Shown here: piece by piece, positions 6,024-6,036 of the stretch
How positions within the stretch are numbered: the stretch's first letter is position 1
Layout of the letters: every line of letters starts with the position of its first letter
Assembly (NCBI GenBank): GCA_002338525.1
Contig: DDIM01000008.1
Location: 106,336 to 112,371, forward strand
Direction: 5' to 3'
Length of the DNA: 6,036 nt
Source of the DNA: Micavibrio sp. UBA1850
GTDB taxonomy: Bacteria; Pseudomonadota; Alphaproteobacteria; Micavibrionales; Micavibrionaceae
Notes under the pieces: model-generated
Database searches by the model: none
Seen by the model: only the letters and a program-made list of their open reading frames with translations
Told to the model about the DNA's origin: nothing
Program-made: the position numbers and the translations under genes

Positions 6024-6036
6024 CTAACTCTGTCCT
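6024..6036 (-). CDS. Possible last codons and stop of cydA
   Basis: On the minus strand one frame reads GQS followed by TAG (6026-6024), leaving 10 bases before the cydB ATG. A cydA stop at this spacing is normal for a cydAB operon. Only three codons are visible, so this rests on expected gene order and not on recognisable sequence. Confidence 0.28.

Overview
The window looks like a fairly AT-rich alphaproteobacterial chromosome. The evidence is the short class I ribonucleotide reductase alpha chain without an N-terminal ATP-cone, NrdR boxes, an alphaproteobacterial-style pyruvate kinase, a tiny CHCC zinc-finger protein of the NDUFS6-like family, and a cyanide-insensitive-type CydB. The species is not determinable. 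All intact genes end in ordinary TAA or TAG stops. I see no insertion sequence, phage gene, CRISPR array, tRNA or rRNA.

Layout. (1) Bases 1-1799, minus strand: nrdA, cut at its 3' end by the window edge probably only a few codons before its real stop. (2) Bases 1800-2131: a 332-base divergent regulatory region. It holds a degenerate tandem pair of NrdR boxes 32 bp apart centre to centre on the nrdA side, and one full-consensus NrdR box 29 bases upstream of pyk. (3) Bases 2132-3550, plus strand: pyk. (4) Bases 3566-4291, minus strand: a gene of unknown function, convergent with pyk and split by an in-frame TAA after 57 codons. (5) Bases 4355-4531, minus strand: a 58-residue CHCC zinc-finger protein. 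(6) Bases 4532-4575: a very short divergent promoter region with a 13-bp palindrome. (7) Bases 4576-4977, plus strand: a 133-residue protein I do not recognise. (8) Bases 4994-6013, minus strand: cydB, converging on the previous gene and probably preceded by cydA beyond the right edge.

The genes are core metabolism: deoxynucleotide synthesis (NrdA), the last step of glycolysis (Pyk) and an oxygen-reducing terminal oxidase (CydB). The most unusual signal is regulatory. The best NrdR operator in the window lies in front of pyk rather than nrdA, so pyruvate kinase may be co-regulated with ribonucleotide reductase, or the three boxes may act as one looped operator. I found no convincing new multi-gene system. 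Other points of interest are the nonsense-split gene, the potassium-independent signature of Pyk and the missing ATP-cone of NrdA.
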